Positions 1-8,437 of a stretch of DNA of 64,000 bases are shown piece after piece. Source of the DNA: Paractinoplanes bogorensis (lineage in GTDB: Bacteria > Actinomycetota > Actinomycetes > Mycobacteriales > Micromonosporaceae); the NCBI RefSeq assembly GCF_018829635.1, contig NZ_JAHKKG010000003.1:620001-684000 (forward strand). Reading direction: 5' to 3'. Within the stretch, counting starts at the first letter, position 1, and every line of letters begins with the position of its first letter. Both the position numbers and the translations under genes were made by a program. Below the pieces are notes generated by a model. That model had not been told where the DNA came from, made no database searches, and saw only the letters and a list, made by a program, of their open reading frames with translations.

Positions 1-500
1 GCCAGCCAGAACAGCTCGTGGTAGTCGCCGCCGTCGCGCATCAGCAGGCCGGTGACGACCAGGCCGAAGCCCGCGCCGACCGAGAGCATGCCGCTGACCA
101 GAGCCATCGCGCCGGTCAGGCGTTGCGGGGGCAGCTCCTCGCGGAGCATGCCGATCGCGAGGGGGAACAGGCCGAAGCTGGCCGCCTGGGCGACCCGCCC
201 GACGATCAGCAGGGGGAGGCTGCTGGTGGTGGCGGCGAGCACCGAGCCGAGCAGCACGAGGATCAGCACGCCCAGCATCACCGGGCGGCGGCCGTGCAGG
301 TCACCCAGCCGGCCCAGGGCCGGCGTGAGCACGGCGGCCGCGAGCAGGTTGGCCGTCACCACCCAGCTGGCCGCACTGGTCGAGACGCCCAGGTCGGCCC
401 GGATGTTGGCGACGACCGGGACGACCAGGGTCTGCAGCGCCGAGACGAGCAGCACCACGTAACAGGCGACGGGCAGCACCAGCCGCGCTTTGAAGGTCAT
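1..500 (-). CDS. MFS transporter, N-terminal part (cut by window edge)
   Basis: Only the first 166 codons are inside the window. Translation from the ATG at 498-500 gives alternating hydrophobic segments and the MFS motif A between the second and third segments (LGRLGDLHGRRP, about residues 75-86). The family is a proton-driven membrane exporter, most like DHA-type drug efflux. It is divergent from the TetR gene at 579 with 78 bases between, which is the usual layout of an efflux pump and its repressor. The substrate cannot be told. The reading frame is intact to the edge. Confidence 0.85.
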   Translation of the reverse strand, partial: MTFKARLVLPVACYVVLLVSALQTLVVPVVANIRADLGVSTSAASWVVTANLLAAAVLTPALGRLGDLHGRRPVMLGVLILVLLGSVLAATTSSLPLLIVGRVAQAASFGLFPLAIGMLREELPPQRLTGAMALVSGMLSVGAGFGLVVTGLLMRDGGDYHELFWL

Positions 501-536
501 GGGACCGAACGCTAGACGCGTCGCCGAGAATTTTCA

Positions 537-578
537 ACACCGTGTCGATTCCGTGGACCGGCCGGTAGAGTCAGTGCC
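537..578 (+). promoter_or_regulatory. Divergent promoter region with leaderless -10 for the TetR gene
   Basis: TAGAGT at 566-571 fits the actinobacterial -10 pattern TANNNT and ends 7 bases before the GTG at 579, so the TetR mRNA is probably leaderless; no Shine-Dalgarno sequence is visible. A short inverted repeat ACAC-C-GTGT at 537-545 is a possible operator half of the efflux/TetR pair. Both readings are inference from pattern only. Confidence 0.45.
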
Positions 579-1214
579 GTGCCAGCCATCAAAAGCCGTC
601 GAGCTCCCACCAAGGGCGACCAGCGCGAGCAGGCCCTGCTCGACGCCGCGCGGGCGGTCTTCCGCGACAAGTCGATCAGCCAGGTCACGATCGACGAGCT
701 GGCCGGGGCGGCCGGCATCGCCCGGTCCGGGTTCTACTTCTATTTCGAGTCCAAGCAGGCGCTGCTGGCCGCACTGGTCGACCAGCGGCTGGCCGAGGCC
801 GACCTCGAGATGGCCGAGTGGCTGGCCTCCGACGGGCTCGACCGCGACGCGCTGCGCCGGGGCCTGACCGCGGGGCTGGCCCGCTGGAAGGCCGACGGGC
901 GTTGGCTGCGTGAGGCGTTCATCACGCCCGACCCCGGCCCCGAGGTGAAGCATGTGCGCGACCGGCTGGTCGACGAGGGCTGCTCGCTGTTCAGTAAGCG
1001 CATCGAGCGGGACGCGCGCGCCGGGCGGACGGTGGCCGGTCCGCCCGCGCTGATCGCCAAGATGGCGGTCCACCTGCGCAGCATCACGTTCGCCGACGCC
1101 TATGCCCACCCGTCCCAATACGACGAGGACGAGCTGCTCGACACCCTCACCGACGCGATCCTGCGCCTGGTCTACGGCGACGCACCGGATCCGGCCAGGT
1201 TCACCAGCCCATAG
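579..1214 (+). CDS. TetR family transcriptional regulator
   Basis: A 211-residue TetR protein. The N-terminal helix-turn-helix spans about residues 15-62, with the family signature FYFYFESKQALL at the end of the DNA-binding domain. The C-terminal helical part is the ligand-binding and dimer region and is not informative about the ligand. GTG at 579 is chosen because the HTH begins soon after it and a -10 box lies just upstream. It probably represses the divergent MFS exporter. Its last 14 bases overlap the convergent DUF427 gene. Confidence 0.9.
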   Translation: MPAIKSRRAPTKGDQREQALLDAARAVFRDKSISQVTIDELAGAAGIARSGFYFYFESKQALLAALVDQRLAEADLEMAEWLASDGLDRDALRRGLTAGLARWKADGRWLREAFITPDPGPEVKHVRDRLVDEGCSLFSKRIERDARAGRTVAGPPALIAKMAVHLRSITFADAYAHPSQYDEDELLDTLTDAILRLVYGDAPDPARFTSP

Positions 1215-1662
1215 TCCCCGGGCCACCCTTGAACGGCCCGGTGATGTCGTCGGTGATCCAGCCGCCGTAGAAGTCGCCCTCCTGCGCGCGCACGAGCTCA
1301 CCGTCGACCCGGCACTCGTCGACGCGGCTCGGATAGAAGGCCACAGCGCCGGAGATTTCCCCGTACGCGGGCACGGGGTCCTCGTAGGACCAACCGACCT
1401 GGGCCACCCGGGTCGAGCCCACGACGAGATCCCAATACCCGGCGACGCCCTTGAACTCGCACAGCGAGCGGCCCGTCCCGGGTTCGAGCACGCCGTCGGC
1501 GATGTCGTCGCGCGGGATGTAGTACACCGGCGGATGGGACGTCTCGAGCACCCGCCAGGCCCGTACGCTGTCCGCGACTGTCCGTCCCGCGTGCATGACC
1601 GTCACCCGGGCAGCGGTGCGTTCCAACCGCGGCGGGCGCGGGTAGTCCCACACCGACTCCAT
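1201..1662 (-). CDS. DUF427 domain-containing protein
   Basis: A 153-residue protein that matches the DUF427 family by its conserved core (YYIPRDDIADGVLEPG, then CEFKGVAGYWDL, then YPSRVDECRVDG). The family is a small beta-tent fold common in actinobacteria with no established enzymatic function. A TATCGT box on the minus strand (1669-1674) lies 6 bases before the ATG, so translation is probably leaderless. Its 3' end overlaps the TetR gene by 14 bases in convergent orientation. It stands back-to-back with the VOC gene, with only 20 bases between starts. Confidence 0.85.
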   Translation of the reverse strand: MESVWDYPRPPRLERTAARVTVMHAGRTVADSVRAWRVLETSHPPVYYIPRDDIADGVLEPGTGRSLCEFKGVAGYWDLVVGSTRVAQVGWSYEDPVPAYGEISGAVAFYPSRVDECRVDGELVRAQEGDFYGGWITDDITGPFKGGPGTMGW

Positions 1663-1682
1663 GGTCCAACGATAGGGTGCAC
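1663..1682. promoter_or_regulatory. Very short divergent promoter, DUF427 / VOC
   Basis: TATCGT on the minus strand (1669-1674) precedes the DUF427 ATG by 6 bases. On the plus strand TAGGGT (1673-1678) precedes the VOC ATG by 4 bases. The two -10 boxes overlap, so the genes may be transcribed in a mutually exclusive way. The plus-strand spacing is short and less certain. Confidence 0.35.
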
Positions 1683-2096
1683 ATGCGGATTGCGATGATC
1701 GGAATGGTGGCGGCCGCCGAGAAGCCGTCGGCCAGCGCGGCCTGGTTCGCCGAGCATTTCGGGTTCAAGGTCAACATCGACCTGGGCTGGTACGTCAACA
1801 CCCAGGCCGACGGTCACGAGAAGCTCAACCTCGACTTCGTGCAGCGCGATCACGAGTCGTGGCCCGAGGCGACCCGCGGGAAGAGCGTCGTGGGCACGCT
1901 CATCGCCCTCGTGGTCGAAGACGTCGACGCCGAGTTCGAGCGCCTGACGGCGTACGGGATAAACGTGGTCACGCCTCTGGTCACCGAGCCCTGGGGGCAG
2001 CGGCGTTTCCAGCTCGCGGGCCCGGACGGCCTGCTGGTCGAGGTGCTGCAGCAGGTCGCGCCCGACCCGCAGTGGCTGGCCGACAACGGGTTCTGA
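1683..2096 (+). CDS. VOC (glyoxalase/bleomycin-resistance fold) protein
   Basis: About 137 residues with the two-module vicinal-oxygen-chelate layout: an N-terminal half with AAWFAEHFGFKV and a C-terminal half ending in FQLAGPDGLLVEVLQQV, the typical last strand with its metal-ligand Glu. Members bind a metal or sequester drugs; the substrate here is unknown. ATG at 1683 is preferred to the GTG two codons upstream because the alignment of the first beta strand begins there. No SD sequence is visible. Confidence 0.8.
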   Translation: MRIAMIGMVAAAEKPSASAAWFAEHFGFKVNIDLGWYVNTQADGHEKLNLDFVQRDHESWPEATRGKSVVGTLIALVVEDVDAEFERLTAYGINVVTPLVTEPWGQRRFQLAGPDGLLVEVLQQVAPDPQWLADNGF

Positions 2097-2155
2097 ACCG
2101 ACGGATCAACGACGGCCCGCTGGAGTGAGCCCGGATTCGGGACCACGGTGGGTGG

Positions 2156-2902
2156 ATGCGATTCGACGGTGTCGAGGTCAAGGTCAGCCTGGACGGTAAG
2201 GCCGCGGAGACGCTGAACCTGCCGGACGTCGATCCGTGGAAGATCTACTTCCTCGAGGACGTCACGACCGGGCTCGGCGCGGGCACGCCGCTGCAGGACC
2301 GGCAGCTGATCCTGCGGGCCCGGCAGAAGACCAGGGGCAAGGACGACGTCACGGTCAAGTTCCGGCCGGGGCGGCGGTCGCAGTTCACCGACGCCTGGCT
2401 CGGCACGACGACGACCACCAACGGCAGCCTGGAGTCCGAGTTCAAGGTCGAGGCGGACTGGGCCGGCGACCGGCGCACGCTGGCCGTCTCGCTCACCGCC
2501 GACCGGCCCAAGGATCTGGTGGCCGGCGTCGCGGCGGGCGAGCGGAGCATCCGGGCCCTCTTCACCGACGACCAGAAGCGGCTGATCGAGACCTGCGCGG
2601 GCTTCCCGGTGAATCTCGAGGTGCTCACCGTGCTGCCCGCGGTGGCGGCCCGGCGCTGGCCCACCTTCGCGGTGAGCGAGCCGGGCCGGCCGCCGCTGGA
2701 CGTGCGGGCCGAGCGCTGGACGGTCGGCGATCTCGACTTCCTGGAGCTGTCGATCGCGGTCGCGCTCGACGTGGCCGAGGAGGCGCAGAAGGCCCTGCTG
2801 GCGTTTGTCGCGCACCGCGGCCTCCAGGTCGCCGAGGGCCAGGCGAAGACGTCACAGGTGCTGGCGCTCCTGGTCGATCAGGCTCAGCGGTCCGGGCCGT
2901 AG
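2156..2902 (+). CDS. Uncharacterised protein, possibly CYTH-like
   Basis: A 248-residue soluble protein. I do not recognise it firmly. The first strand (VEVKVSLDG) and a later charged strand (LILRARQKTRGKDDVTVKFRP, residues about 50-70) resemble the ExK and RxR/K strands of CYTH triphosphate-tunnel proteins, but the full ExExK signature is not present. The second half is acidic and helical with no motif I can name. ATG at 2156 follows a purine-rich GGTGGGTGG. Its last 19 bases overlap the convergent FAD monooxygenase gene. Function is open. Confidence 0.6.
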   Translation: MRFDGVEVKVSLDGKAAETLNLPDVDPWKIYFLEDVTTGLGAGTPLQDRQLILRARQKTRGKDDVTVKFRPGRRSQFTDAWLGTTTTTNGSLESEFKVEADWAGDRRTLAVSLTADRPKDLVAGVAAGERSIRALFTDDQKRLIETCAGFPVNLEVLTVLPAVAARRWPTFAVSEPGRPPLDVRAERWTVGDLDFLELSIAVALDVAEEAQKALLAFVAHRGLQVAEGQAKTSQVLALLVDQAQRSGP

Positions 2903-4062
2903 AGTCCGAAGTGCAGGGCGGGATCGGCCGGGTCCCAGGTGTTGGTGAACTGGGACCGGGCGCCCATCTCGGCGACCCGGCTCAGCAGGTCGTTGCCCAG
3001 GGCGAGCCGCTCGGGTTCCCAGGCGGCCAGCGCGGTCGGGATGTCGGTGTGAGCGGCCAGCGCGGCCGCCAATGACCAGGCGTCGGCGGCGGCCTTGGCG
3101 GTTCCGGCCGCGGCGTGCGGGCGGGCGGCGAAGGCGGCGTCGCCGATCAGCGCGATCCGGCCGAAGGCCATGCTGCGGACGGCGATGTCCAGGACGATCT
3201 GGATGTACGGCTCGGCCGTGCGCTCGATCAGCTCGGCCGCCGCCGGGGGCAGCAACGCCGTCGCTTCGGCTCGCATCGCGTCGACGAAACGTGGCTGCAC
3301 CTGTCCGGGATGGACGGAGACGGGAGCCGTGAAGCCGCGCAGGTCGGTCGTCATCTCGTCCAGCTCCGGCCCCTCGGCCACGTTGCGGTACCAGACGTAG
3401 TTCATCTGCCGGTTGCCGCGGCCCAGGCTGCCGTCCGCCCCGGGAATGGCGTACATGCAGATGTGCGAGTTGTCGATCACCGCGTACGCGAGGGCGTCGT
3501 TGATCAATTCGGCCGTCTCGGGCGTCACGTCGCGTTCCGGCACGCACCCGCGCCACCCGATGTAACCGGCGTAGCGGGGGAGCACCCGCGGCTGCAACCG
3601 GCGGCGGCCCACCGACGAGATACCGTCGGCGAACACGACCAGCTCGGCCCGCTCGGTGCGCCCGCTGACGAACCGGAGCTCGGCCCGGTCGGCGTCCTGG
3701 CTCACGCCCACCGCGTATTCGCCCAGGTGATAGTGATCAGTGCCGAAGTCGTCCAGCAGCACCCGGTACATCGTCGTCCACGAGCTGAACCGCCAGGTGG
3801 CCGGTTCCTCGTACGTGATCTTGTTGTCCGGGCCCAGGTAGCGCATCACGGTCGAGCCGATGCTGACGTCGTCCACCCCGAACGGGTGCGGCCGCTCGGC
3901 GATCCACCGCACGGTGTCGGGCTGCAGCACGATGCCACCGCCCCGGCCGTCCAGGTGACTCGGCGTACGTTCGAAGATGTCGACCTCGAACCCCTGCTCC
4001 CGCAGCAGCAGACCCGCGGTGAGCCCGGCGAAGGAGCCGCCGACGACAATCGCGCGGCTCAC
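2884..4062 (-). CDS. FAD-dependent monooxygenase (PHBH/UbiH-like)
   Basis: A 392-residue group A flavin hydroxylase. The N-terminal dinucleotide fold is VVGGSFAGLTAGLLL (residues 6-20), and a GD motif for the FAD ribityl chain is IALIGDAAFAARP near residue 285. Such enzymes hydroxylate aromatic or polyketide substrates with NAD(P)H and O2. The GTG start at 4062 overlaps the cupin stop by 4 bases (GTGA), so the two are translationally coupled. The pair is divergent from a PucR regulator that probably controls it. The substrate cannot be inferred. Confidence 0.85.
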   Translation of the reverse strand: MSRAIVVGGSFAGLTAGLLLREQGFEVDIFERTPSHLDGRGGGIVLQPDTVRWIAERPHPFGVDDVSIGSTVMRYLGPDNKITYEEPATWRFSSWTTMYRVLLDDFGTDHYHLGEYAVGVSQDADRAELRFVSGRTERAELVVFADGISSVGRRRLQPRVLPRYAGYIGWRGCVPERDVTPETAELINDALAYAVIDNSHICMYAIPGADGSLGRGNRQMNYVWYRNVAEGPELDEMTTDLRGFTAPVSVHPGQVQPRFVDAMRAEATALLPPAAAELIERTAEPYIQIVLDIAVRSMAFGRIALIGDAAFAARPHAAAGTAKAAADAWSLAAALAAHTDIPTALAAWEPERLALGNDLLSRVAEMGARSQFTNTWDPADPALHFGLYGPDR

Positions 4063-4475
4063 CGGATCACCGGCCCGTACGGGTGGTCGTCGAGGTTCAC
4101 GACGATCGCGTCCTGGGTCGTCCGCGCCACGATCATCCGCACCGGTTCGGTGTCGCTGGCGTTCTCCTCCCAGTGCACCACGTCGGGCTTGATGTAGACG
4201 AAGTCGCCCGGATGCGCCTCCTGCATCGTGTCGAGCTGGTCGCCGATCCACCATCGCCCGACGCCGCTGAGGATGTAGAGCGCCGTCTCGGACCGCCCGT
4301 GGTGGTGCACGCCGGTCCGGCCGCCGGCGGGCAGCACCGAGAGGCCCATCCACAGGTCCTGCGAGCCGAGGCGGCGGGCCGACACGGCCTCGAACCGCTT
4401 GAGTCCGGCCGTCTGCGGAGTCTGGTCGGACAGATCATTGGCGCGAACAACAACTACGCCGACGTCTTCGTTCAT
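4059..4475 (-). CDS. Cupin-domain protein
   Basis: A 138-residue single-cupin protein. Motif 1 is visible as GVHHHGRSETALYILSG (His pair plus Glu metal ligands) and motif 2 as PGDFVYIKPDVVHWEEN (third His). Small cupins of this type are often metal-dependent dioxygenases or isomerases that act beside a hydroxylase. It starts at ATG 4475 and is the first gene of a two-gene operon with the FAD monooxygenase. The pairing suggests hydroxylation followed by oxidation or isomerisation of one substrate; this is inference. Confidence 0.85.
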   Translation of the reverse strand: MNEDVGVVVVRANDLSDQTPQTAGLKRFEAVSARRLGSQDLWMGLSVLPAGGRTGVHHHGRSETALYILSGVGRWWIGDQLDTMQEAHPGDFVYIKPDVVHWEENASDTEPVRMIVARTTQDAIVVNLDDHPYGPVIR

Positions 4476-4511
4476 GGGCTCAACTCTGCGGATCAGCCGA
4501 CCGCCGGGACA

Positions 4512-4556
4512 TGTGCCGCCACACAGCTCTAGCGCGGGGTCAGTTGTGCTGGCACA
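4512..4556. promoter_or_regulatory. Two TGTG..CACA inverted repeats in the cupin / PucR divergent promoter
   Basis: TGTG-CCGC-CACA lies at 4512-4523 and TGTGC-TG-GCACA at 4545-4556, both between the cupin and PucR start codons. Two related inverted repeats in a 90-base divergent region are a plausible operator pair for the PucR protein encoded alongside. Confidence 0.4.
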
Positions 4557-4565
4557 GTCTCCGGC

Positions 4566-6209
4566 ATGCAGACGACGGGTGCCGTGCAGCTCCGCCCCTG
4601 GCTCGAGGCGATCGCCGCCATCGCGACCGCGCTCAACCGCCCGGTCTCGCTGCCCGAGGTGCTCGACCTGGTGTCGGCGACGGCTTCCAACCTTCTCGGG
4701 TACGACTTCTGCGCCGTCCTGCTGGTCGACGACGCGCGCACCAAGCTGGTCATCACCGGCGCCCACGGCCTGTCCCCGCGCTACATCGAGCAGGTCAACG
4801 CCGACCACCCGGTCGTGCTCGAGCCGGACGGCGAGCCCCGGGCCCCGTCCAGTCGCGCCTTCCTGACCGGTGCCTCGGTGCAGGTGGCCGACACCGTGGC
4901 CGACGCGACGTTCCTGCCCTGGGGCGGGGTCGCCCGGCAGCAGGGCTACCGCTCGATGATCTCGGTGCCGGTGTTCTCGGCCGGGGTCCCGGTCGGCACG
5001 CTCAACTGCTACACCCGCATCCCGCACGACTTCACCCCGGGCGAGCAGGAGCTGCTCTCGCTGCTGGCCGACCAGGCCGGCGTCGCCATCGAGACGGCCC
5101 GGCTGCGCGAGCGGCAGGTCGCCACCATCGCCGACCTGACCACCGCCAACACCGCGCTGCGCCGGGGCGAGGAGGTGCACGAGCAGTTCACCCGGGTCGC
5201 GCTGCGCGGCGGCGGCGTCACCGGGGTCGCGGCCGCCCTGGCCGAACTGCTGGGCACACCCGTCGCGGTGGTCGAGGAGCCGTCCGGCGCGCACCTGGCC
5301 GGGGACGAGACCGCCGCCGGCTGGTCCACGCCGGTCGTGCTCGGCAACGAGACGGTGGCCCACATCCGGATCACCGGGTCGCGCCGGCCGGTGGCCGTCC
5401 TCGACGTGCGCGCGCTCGAACACGCGGCCACCGTCTGCGCGCTCGAGATCCTGCGCTCCCGCACCGCCCGTGAGGTGGAGTGGCGGCTGTCCGGCGAGGT
5501 CGTGTCCGACCTGCTGACCGGGTCGCCGGCCGGTCTCGTCACGGCGGCCGAGCGCGCCGCCCGGCTCGGGTTCGACCTGGCCAAGCCGCACTCGGTGATC
5601 GTGGTCAGCGCGGGTTCGCCGCGGATCCTGTCGGTGGCCCGGTCGCTGGCCGGCCGCGGGCTGGTCGGCACGGTCGGCGACGACGTGGTGCTGCTGTGGC
5701 CGGGCGCCGCCGCCGACCGCGCCGACGACCTGCTGGCCCAGTTGCGCCGCGCCGGCGTCGGACCCGAGACCGCGGTGGCCGTCTCCCCGCTCTGTTCGGC
5801 GCTGGCTGACTATCCGTCCGCCTACCGCCGGGGCCGGGGCGCCGCGACCGTGGCCCGCCTGCGGGGCCGGACCGCGAGTGTGGCCACCTTCGAGTCGCTC
5901 GGCGTCCACGGCCTGCTCCTCCAGTTGGAGGACGTGAACGAGCTGCGCCGGTTCGCCGCCGAGACCCTGGCCCCCGTACGCACCTACGACGCGGCCCGCG
6001 GGACGGCCCTGGAAGAGACCCTGCGGGCGTACGTGACCAACGACCTGAACACGGCCGCGACCGCCGCCGCCCTGTTCGTGCACCCCAACACGGTCAACCT
6101 GCGCATCCGCAAGGCCGAGCAGCTCCTCGGTGTCTCCACGACCCAGGTCCGCGTCCTGGCCGAGCTGCAAGTGGCGTTGAGCGCCGACGACGTCGCGGAC
6201 GCCCTCTGA
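4566..6209 (+). CDS. GAF-PucR family transcriptional regulator
   Basis: A 547-residue regulator. Residues about 20-185 form a GAF sensor domain (DFCAVLLVDD, then YRSMISVPVFSAGVPVGTLNCY). The centre is the CdaR GGDEF-like region, and the C-terminus carries the PucR HTH (LNTAATAAALFVHPNTVNLRIRKAEQLLG, residues about 498-526). Proteins of this type activate nearby catabolic operons in response to a small ligand. It is divergent from the cupin/FAD-monooxygenase operon, its most likely target. The ATG at 4566 sits just before the first helix; no strong SD is visible. Confidence 0.88.
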   Translation: MQTTGAVQLRPWLEAIAAIATALNRPVSLPEVLDLVSATASNLLGYDFCAVLLVDDARTKLVITGAHGLSPRYIEQVNADHPVVLEPDGEPRAPSSRAFLTGASVQVADTVADATFLPWGGVARQQGYRSMISVPVFSAGVPVGTLNCYTRIPHDFTPGEQELLSLLADQAGVAIETARLRERQVATIADLTTANTALRRGEEVHEQFTRVALRGGGVTGVAAALAELLGTPVAVVEEPSGAHLAGDETAAGWSTPVVLGNETVAHIRITGSRRPVAVLDVRALEHAATVCALEILRSRTAREVEWRLSGEVVSDLLTGSPAGLVTAAERAARLGFDLAKPHSVIVVSAGSPRILSVARSLAGRGLVGTVGDDVVLLWPGAAADRADDLLAQLRRAGVGPETAVAVSPLCSALADYPSAYRRGRGAATVARLRGRTASVATFESLGVHGLLLQLEDVNELRRFAAETLAPVRTYDAARGTALEETLRAYVTNDLNTAATAAALFVHPNTVNLRIRKAEQLLGVSTTQVRVLAELQVALSADDVADAL

Positions 6210-6228
6210 GATTTGCCCGCTGAGCCGG

Positions 6229-6257
6229 TGAACCGATCGGGGTCCGGCCCGCGACAG
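6229..6257 (+). promoter_or_regulatory. Possible ECF-type autoregulated promoter
   Basis: TGAACC at 6229-6234 and CGACAG at 6252-6257 with 17 bases between resemble the GAAC / CG-rich boxes of ECF sigma promoters, placed just before the sigma gene. ECF sigmas usually transcribe their own operon. This is a pattern guess. Confidence 0.3.
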
Positions 6258-6264
6258 TGTGGGC

Positions 6265-6810
6265 ATGGAGACGAGCGACGCCGAGCTGCTCCGGCGGGTC
6301 GCGTCCGGCGAGGAGAGCGCGTTGCGCGAACTCGTCGAACGCCACTCGGCCTGGCTGCTGCTGCGGTTGCGACGGCGTACGGCCGACGAGGAGCTGGCCG
6401 CCTCGGCCGTGCAGGACACGTTCGTCGCGGTCTGGCACAACGCCAAGGGCTACCGCGGTGACGGCGACGTCGGCGCGTGGATGTGGGGCATCGCGATCCG
6501 GCAGCTGGTCTCCCGGCTGCGGGTCCGCCGGCAACCGACCCCGGTCAGCCAGCAGGTCATCTCGGCCCTGTCGCCCCGGCTGCGCAGCGCCGAGGACGAG
6601 CTGCTGATCGCGGTCGAGCACGGCGACCTCGGATCGGCCATGCGCGGCCTGTCACCCGAACTGCGGCAGGCGCTGCAGGTGACCGTCGTCGACGGGCTCA
6701 CCACCCGCGAGGCGGCGCTTCTCCTCGGGGTGCCTCAGGGAACGGTGAAGAGCCGCGTGCGGCTGGCCAAGGCGCAGTTGCGGCAACAGCTGATGGGGGG
6801 TCTGGCGTGA
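6265..6810 (+). CDS. ECF RNA polymerase sigma factor
   Basis: About 181 residues with sigma region 2 (AVQDTFVAVWHNAKGYRGDGDVGAWMWGIA, residues about 50-80) and region 4 (LTTREAALLLGVPQGTVKSRVRLAKAQLR, about 145-175). It directs RNA polymerase to a small regulon in response to a signal relayed by its anti-sigma factor. ATG 6265 is chosen over the GTG two codons before. The next gene starts inside its stop codon, so sigma and anti-sigma are coupled. It probably controls the ABC genes in the same operon. Confidence 0.9.
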   Translation: METSDAELLRRVASGEESALRELVERHSAWLLLRLRRRTADEELAASAVQDTFVAVWHNAKGYRGDGDVGAWMWGIAIRQLVSRLRVRRQPTPVSQQVISALSPRLRSAEDELLIAVEHGDLGSAMRGLSPELRQALQVTVVDGLTTREAALLLGVPQGTVKSRVRLAKAQLRQQLMGGLA

Positions 6811-7586
6811 GCTGGCATGTCGATCGAGCGACCTGGACGGCGTACGCGGGAAACGGTCTTGATCCGATCGCCGAGGCCGCGGTCGAGGCCCATGTGACGG
6901 CGTGCCCGGACTGCCGCGCCGGAGCCCGCGAACTCGTGCCGGATGTGGGGCCGGTCTGGGCGGCGGTGCATGCCGAGATCAGCCGCCCACGACGCTCGTG
7001 GCTGGCCCGGCTCGGGATTCCGGAGGCCGATCTGGTGGTGGCCGGCGCCGCCCGCGATCTGCTGCTGTCGTGGTCCGTCGCGGTCGGGGCGGCCGTGTGC
7101 TGCGCGCTGCTCACCGGGCTGGCCCCGATCCATCTGCCCGGCGGTGCCCCCGCCTTGTTCCTGATTCTGGCGCCGCTGATCCCGGTGCTGGCCGTGGTCG
7201 CCGCCTACGACGCCACCGATCCGTTGCGCTCGCTGACCGGGACCACGCCGTACTCGCCGTTGCGATTGGCCCTGTTGCGGACGGCGGCCGCCCTCACCGC
7301 TGCCGTCCCGTTGACTGTCGCATCGGCGCTGGTGGTCCCCGCGTTGCACGGCTACTTCGCAGCCTGGCTGCTGCCCGGACTGGCCCTGACCGTGGCCGCG
7401 CTGATCCTGCTCAAGTGGCTCACCGCATGGGTCGCGTGCGCCGTGGTCGGGGCGGGCTGGCTCGTCGTGGCCACCACCGCGAGCGTCACCGCGCTCACCA
7501 CCACTCCCGGCCAGGTCACCTCCGCGCTCGGCGTGACCGTGCTGGCCGCCGTCCTCGTCCGCGTCAACCGGGGAGTCGCCCGATGA
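6807..7586 (+). CDS. Membrane zinc-finger anti-sigma factor
   Basis: A 259-residue protein with an N-terminal cytoplasmic zinc-binding anti-sigma motif, HVTACPDC (HxxxCxxC, residues 29-36), followed by about six hydrophobic segments between residues 90 and 255. The HxxxCxxC module holds a cognate ECF sigma factor inactive. Having several membrane spans rather than one is unusual and hints that it senses a membrane state or partner. It overlaps the sigma gene by GTGA and the ABC ATPase by ATGA. Confidence 0.82.
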   Translation: MSWHVDRATWTAYAGNGLDPIAEAAVEAHVTACPDCRAGARELVPDVGPVWAAVHAEISRPRRSWLARLGIPEADLVVAGAARDLLLSWSVAVGAAVCCALLTGLAPIHLPGGAPALFLILAPLIPVLAVVAAYDATDPLRSLTGTTPYSPLRLALLRTAAALTAAVPLTVASALVVPALHGYFAAWLLPGLALTVAALILLKWLTAWVACAVVGAGWLVVATTASVTALTTTPGQVTSALGVTVLAAVLVRVNRGVAR

Positions 7587-8437
7587 CCGCCCGTCTCGAC
7601 AACGTCGCCAAGTCCTTCGGCCGTACGGTCGCCCTGCACCCGACCACCCTCGACCTCGGTCACGGCGTGATCGGCCTGCTCGGTCCCAACGGCGCCGGCA
7701 AGACCACGATGCTGCGGATCCTGTCCAGCGCCCTGCCACCCAGCCAGGGCACGGTCGTGGTGGCCGGGCACGAGGTCACCGGCACGCACGCCGAGCGCAC
7801 CGACGCCCGCCGCCGCATCGGCTACCTGCCCCAGGAGGTCGTCTTCCCGCGCGGCATGACCACGTTCGGCTTCCTCGACTACATCGCCGTCCTCAAGGAG
7901 TGGACTCTCACCGCGGCCCGGCACGCCGAGGTGCGGAGGGTGCTTGCGCTGGTCGACCTGGCCGAGCGGTCGACGGTCAAGGTGAAGGCGCTCTCCGGCG
8001 GGCAGCGGCGGCGGCTGGCCATCGCGCAGGCGCTGCTCGGCGATCCGGACCTGCTGATCCTCGACGAACCCACCACCGGCCTCGACCCCGAACAGCGGGC
8101 CTCGCTGCGGGGTCTGCTCTCCGGGCGCCCCGGAACCGTGCTCATCTCGACCCACCAGACCGAAGATGTGTCGGCCCTGTGCGACCGCGTGGTCGTGCTC
8201 GACGCGGGGCGGATCCGCTTCGACGGTTCGGTCGCCGACCTGCTCGCCACCGCGGTCGGCCGGGTGCATCAGGGCCCGTCGGCCGCTTCGGGGGCGATGC
8301 AGACGTGGCGTACGGGAACCGGTCTCATCCGCTCGGTCGGCGGCTCACCGGCCGCCGGCTCCCAGGCCGTCGAACCGACGGTCGAGGACGCTTACCTGCT
8401 GCTCAGAAGCTCAGCACCCGAAGGGGCAACGGCATGA
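7583..8437 (+). CDS. ABC transporter ATP-binding protein (export type)
   Basis: A 284-residue ATPase: Walker A GPNGAGKTT (about 35-43), signature LSGGQRRRL and Walker B LLILDEPTTGLDP, followed by a switch His (STHQ). The order and the long C-terminal tail fit drug- or peptide-export ATPases of the DrrA/CcmA type. It is coupled by ATGA overlaps both to the anti-sigma gene before and to the permease after it. The exported compound is unknown; control by the ECF sigma suggests an envelope stress role. Confidence 0.9.
   Translation: MTARLDNVAKSFGRTVALHPTTLDLGHGVIGLLGPNGAGKTTMLRILSSALPPSQGTVVVAGHEVTGTHAERTDARRRIGYLPQEVVFPRGMTTFGFLDYIAVLKEWTLTAARHAEVRRVLALVDLAERSTVKVKALSGGQRRRLAIAQALLGDPDLLILDEPTTGLDPEQRASLRGLLSGRPGTVLISTHQTEDVSALCDRVVVLDAGRIRFDGSVADLLATAVGRVHQGPSAASGAMQTWRTGTGLIRSVGGSPAAGSQAVEPTVEDAYLLLRSSAPEGATA

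Noticed and set aside
4476..6446. Long minus-strand frame running through the PucR gene into the cupin
   Set aside because: Its upstream part is low-complexity Arg/Gly/Gln sequence opposite a well-conserved PucR gene; only the C-terminal cupin part is real.
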